Assembly (NCBI RefSeq): GCF_004795055.1
Contig: NZ_SSBJ01000010.1
Location: forward strand, 124,001 to 188,000
DNA: 64,000 nt
Reading direction: 5' to 3'
DNA from: Streptomyces sp. A1136
Lineage (GTDB): Bacteria > Actinomycetota > Actinomycetes > Streptomycetales > Streptomycetaceae
Numbering within the stretch: the stretch's first letter is position 1; each line of letters begins with the position of its first letter. The notes under the pieces are model-generated. The model made no database searches. It was not told the DNA's origin and was given only the letters and a program-made list of their open reading frames with translations. The translations under genes were made by a program, and so were the position numbers. Shown piece by piece: positions 62,792-64,000 of this stretch.

Positions 62792-64000
62792 CGCGTTCCT
62801 CCCAGCGGCAGCGAGGCCAGCAGGCCCGGTACCTGTTCGCGGTCGAGGCGGACGAGCCCCGTCTTCACGCCCCGAGCCGTCCGCTCCAGTTCACGGCGGG
62901 CGGCGACCAGTTCCTCGTCGCTGCGCCCGGTCACCCGTACGTGCCCGGTCAGCGTCACGCCCTGACGCTCGGCCGGGGCCATCGTCAGGCTGAAGTTCGT
63001 CGCGAGCGCGGGCAGCGAGGTCAGCAGCGCCACGAACTGCGGCAGCGCCGCGCCCGCGCCGCCCAACTGCGGCCAGCGGCCGATCCAGTACGTGGTGTGC
63101 CTGCGGTCGTCGCAGCGCCACGTCCGCGCCGTCTCCTCCGTGCGACGCCCGGTGCCCGCGGCCCGGCCGGCCTGGGTGATCGCCCGGGGGTTCGCGCACG
63201 AGGAGGTCGCCAGCGCGCTCGTCAGCTCCTGCTCGGTGAGCACCACGGCCCGGAAGCCCGCGCCGGTCAGCCGGCTCGCCAGCTGGTCCGCGATCCGCAC
63301 CAGACACCGCTGGGCGCCGCCCAGTCCGCCACCGCGCGCCGTGACCGCCTCGGGGCACAGCTCCGGGTCCAACTTGAGCGCGATCCACGTCAGTCGCACC
63401 GCCGGGGTGCCCGTACTGGCCTGGAGCGGCGCGTAGTTGCGGGTGGCCATGGCCTGGGGCGGCAGGTGCGGGGCCGGAGCCGGCTGGGTGTGCTGGACCA
63501 ACTGGGCCGACTCCAACCGGATCCCGTCCACTTCGAGGACGTCCCGTACGAGGCCCAGGGGCAGCGGACGCGCCCCCCGGTCCGGTCGCAGGGCGGTGGC
63601 GTCCATGTCGACCTGGACGACCGCCGTCAGGAACGTGCCGTCGCCGACCATCCCGACCGGCCGCCGGTCACGGTCGCCGAACGTCAGGGTCCGCAGGGCC
63701 GGTTCGGCTTCGACGAGCGGGGCCAGGCCGGGCTCGACACCGGCCGGCGCGGGGCGTCCGGCGGCCCGGCGGCGTCGGGCGCGCAGGGCGAGCGCGCCCG
63801 CGATCCACTCGGGAAGGGAGCGCTGGTGGCGGCGTACGACCGCGAGCGGCACCAGGACCAGGGCCAGCGCTCCCGCGGGCACCATCAGCAGCGGTTCCAC
63901 GACCCAGGCCACCAGCAGGGCGGCGGCCGCGATCTGCAGGAGCACCAACTGTTGCAGTCGAAACGGCCCGAACCGGCCCGGGCTCGACCGCGGATGCGGT
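62788..64000 (-). CDS. eccE: Type VII secretion protein EccE, N-terminus beyond the window
   Basis: At least 404 codons; the frame stays open to the right edge, reading FGPFRLQQLVLLQIAAAALL, so the true start is outside. Two membrane segments (LLQIAAAALLVAWVV and LLMVPAGALALVLVPLAVV) are followed by a long soluble domain with RLESAQLVQHTQPAP and SLTMAPAERQGVTLTGHVR, the pattern of actinobacterial EccE. EccE is a membrane component of the ESX/type VII core complex. It overlaps the downstream gene by 4 bases. Confidence 0.87.
   Translation of the reverse strand, partial: PHPRSSPGRFGPFRLQQLVLLQIAAAALLVAWVVEPLLMVPAGALALVLVPLAVVRRHQRSLPEWIAGALALRARRRRAAGRPAPAGVEPGLAPLVEAEPALRTLTFGDRDRRPVGMVGDGTFLTAVVQVDMDATALRPDRGARPLPLGLVRDVLEVDGIRLESAQLVQHTQPAPAPHLPPQAMATRNYAPLQASTGTPAVRLTWIALKLDPELCPEAVTARGGGLGGAQRCLVRIADQLASRLTGAGFRAVVLTEQELTSALATSSCANPRAITQAGRAAGTGRRTEETARTWRCDDRRHTTYWIGRWPQLGGAGAALPQFVALLTSLPALATNFSLTMAPAERQGVTLTGHVRVTGRSDEELVAARRELERTARGVKTGLVRLDREQVPGLLASLPLGGTR

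Overview
The window is chromosomal DNA of a Streptomyces-type actinobacterium. It is very GC-rich with strong third-position GC. GTG starts are frequent, stop/start overlaps of the ATGA and GTGA kind are common, and TTA leucine codons are almost absent. Gene content and order match the conserved Streptomyces core block that runs from a polyamine-utilisation region through dxr, ispG, proS, rimP-nusA-infB-rbfA-truB and ribF to a type VII secretion locus. I see no tRNA, rRNA, insertion sequence, prophage or CRISPR array.

Layout. 1-2 kb: tail end of a minus-strand group with a degenerate ABC ATPase and its membrane partner. 2-7 kb and 16-33.5 kb: a dispersed polyamine catabolism and uptake set. 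It holds an omega-aminotransferase, an Lrp regulator, an aminobutyraldehyde-type dehydrogenase, an orphan PotD, a second aldehyde dehydrogenase followed by PotD-PotA-PotB-PotC, a PuuB-like FAD oxidase, GabT, and later a PucR regulator with a third aldehyde dehydrogenase. 7-16 kb is inserted between these parts: a small membrane protein with a twin operator, a serine hydrolase, a minus-strand operon (adenosine-deaminase-fold enzyme, glycerophosphodiesterase, histidine kinase, response regulator), a DUF4190 protein, a divergent SDR/XRE pair, and an overlapping Nudix/NADAR pair.

23.8-29 kb holds a small unknown gene with a TTA codon, a PAP2 phosphatase, and a large membrane-anchored ATPase divergent from gabT. 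30.9-32.0 kb is a 1.1-kb non-coding stretch with a 160-bp tandem repeat. 33.7-42.7 kb: acyl-CoA dehydrogenase, an unknown 450-residue protein, the isoprenoid genes dxr and ispG around a site-2 protease, and two GNAT acetyltransferases. 42.7-47.5 kb: proS, then a minus-strand block of slipin, apparent pseudokinase, ferritin-like protein and lipoprotein. 47.6-54.9 kb: the translation/transcription operon rimP-nusA-ylxR-infB-DUF503-rbfA-truB. 55.1-58.6 kb: a 1174-residue trypsin-like/STAND-type NTPase. 58.8-59.7 kb: ribF. 59.8-64 kb: minus-strand type VII secretion genes (EspI-like MinD ATPase, unknown partner, EccE), cut by the window edge.

How it works together. Polyamines would enter through PotABCD and be oxidised or transaminated to aldehydes. 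These would be oxidised by the dehydrogenases to GABA-type acids, and GabT would pass the nitrogen and carbon to succinate semialdehyde and central metabolism. Candidate operators lie in front of three of these transcription units. The most unusual items are the trypsin-like/NTPase protein with a Cys at the nucleophile position, three overlapping micro-ORFs ahead of infB, the 160-bp repeats, the TTA-containing gene and a series of predicted leaderless promoters.
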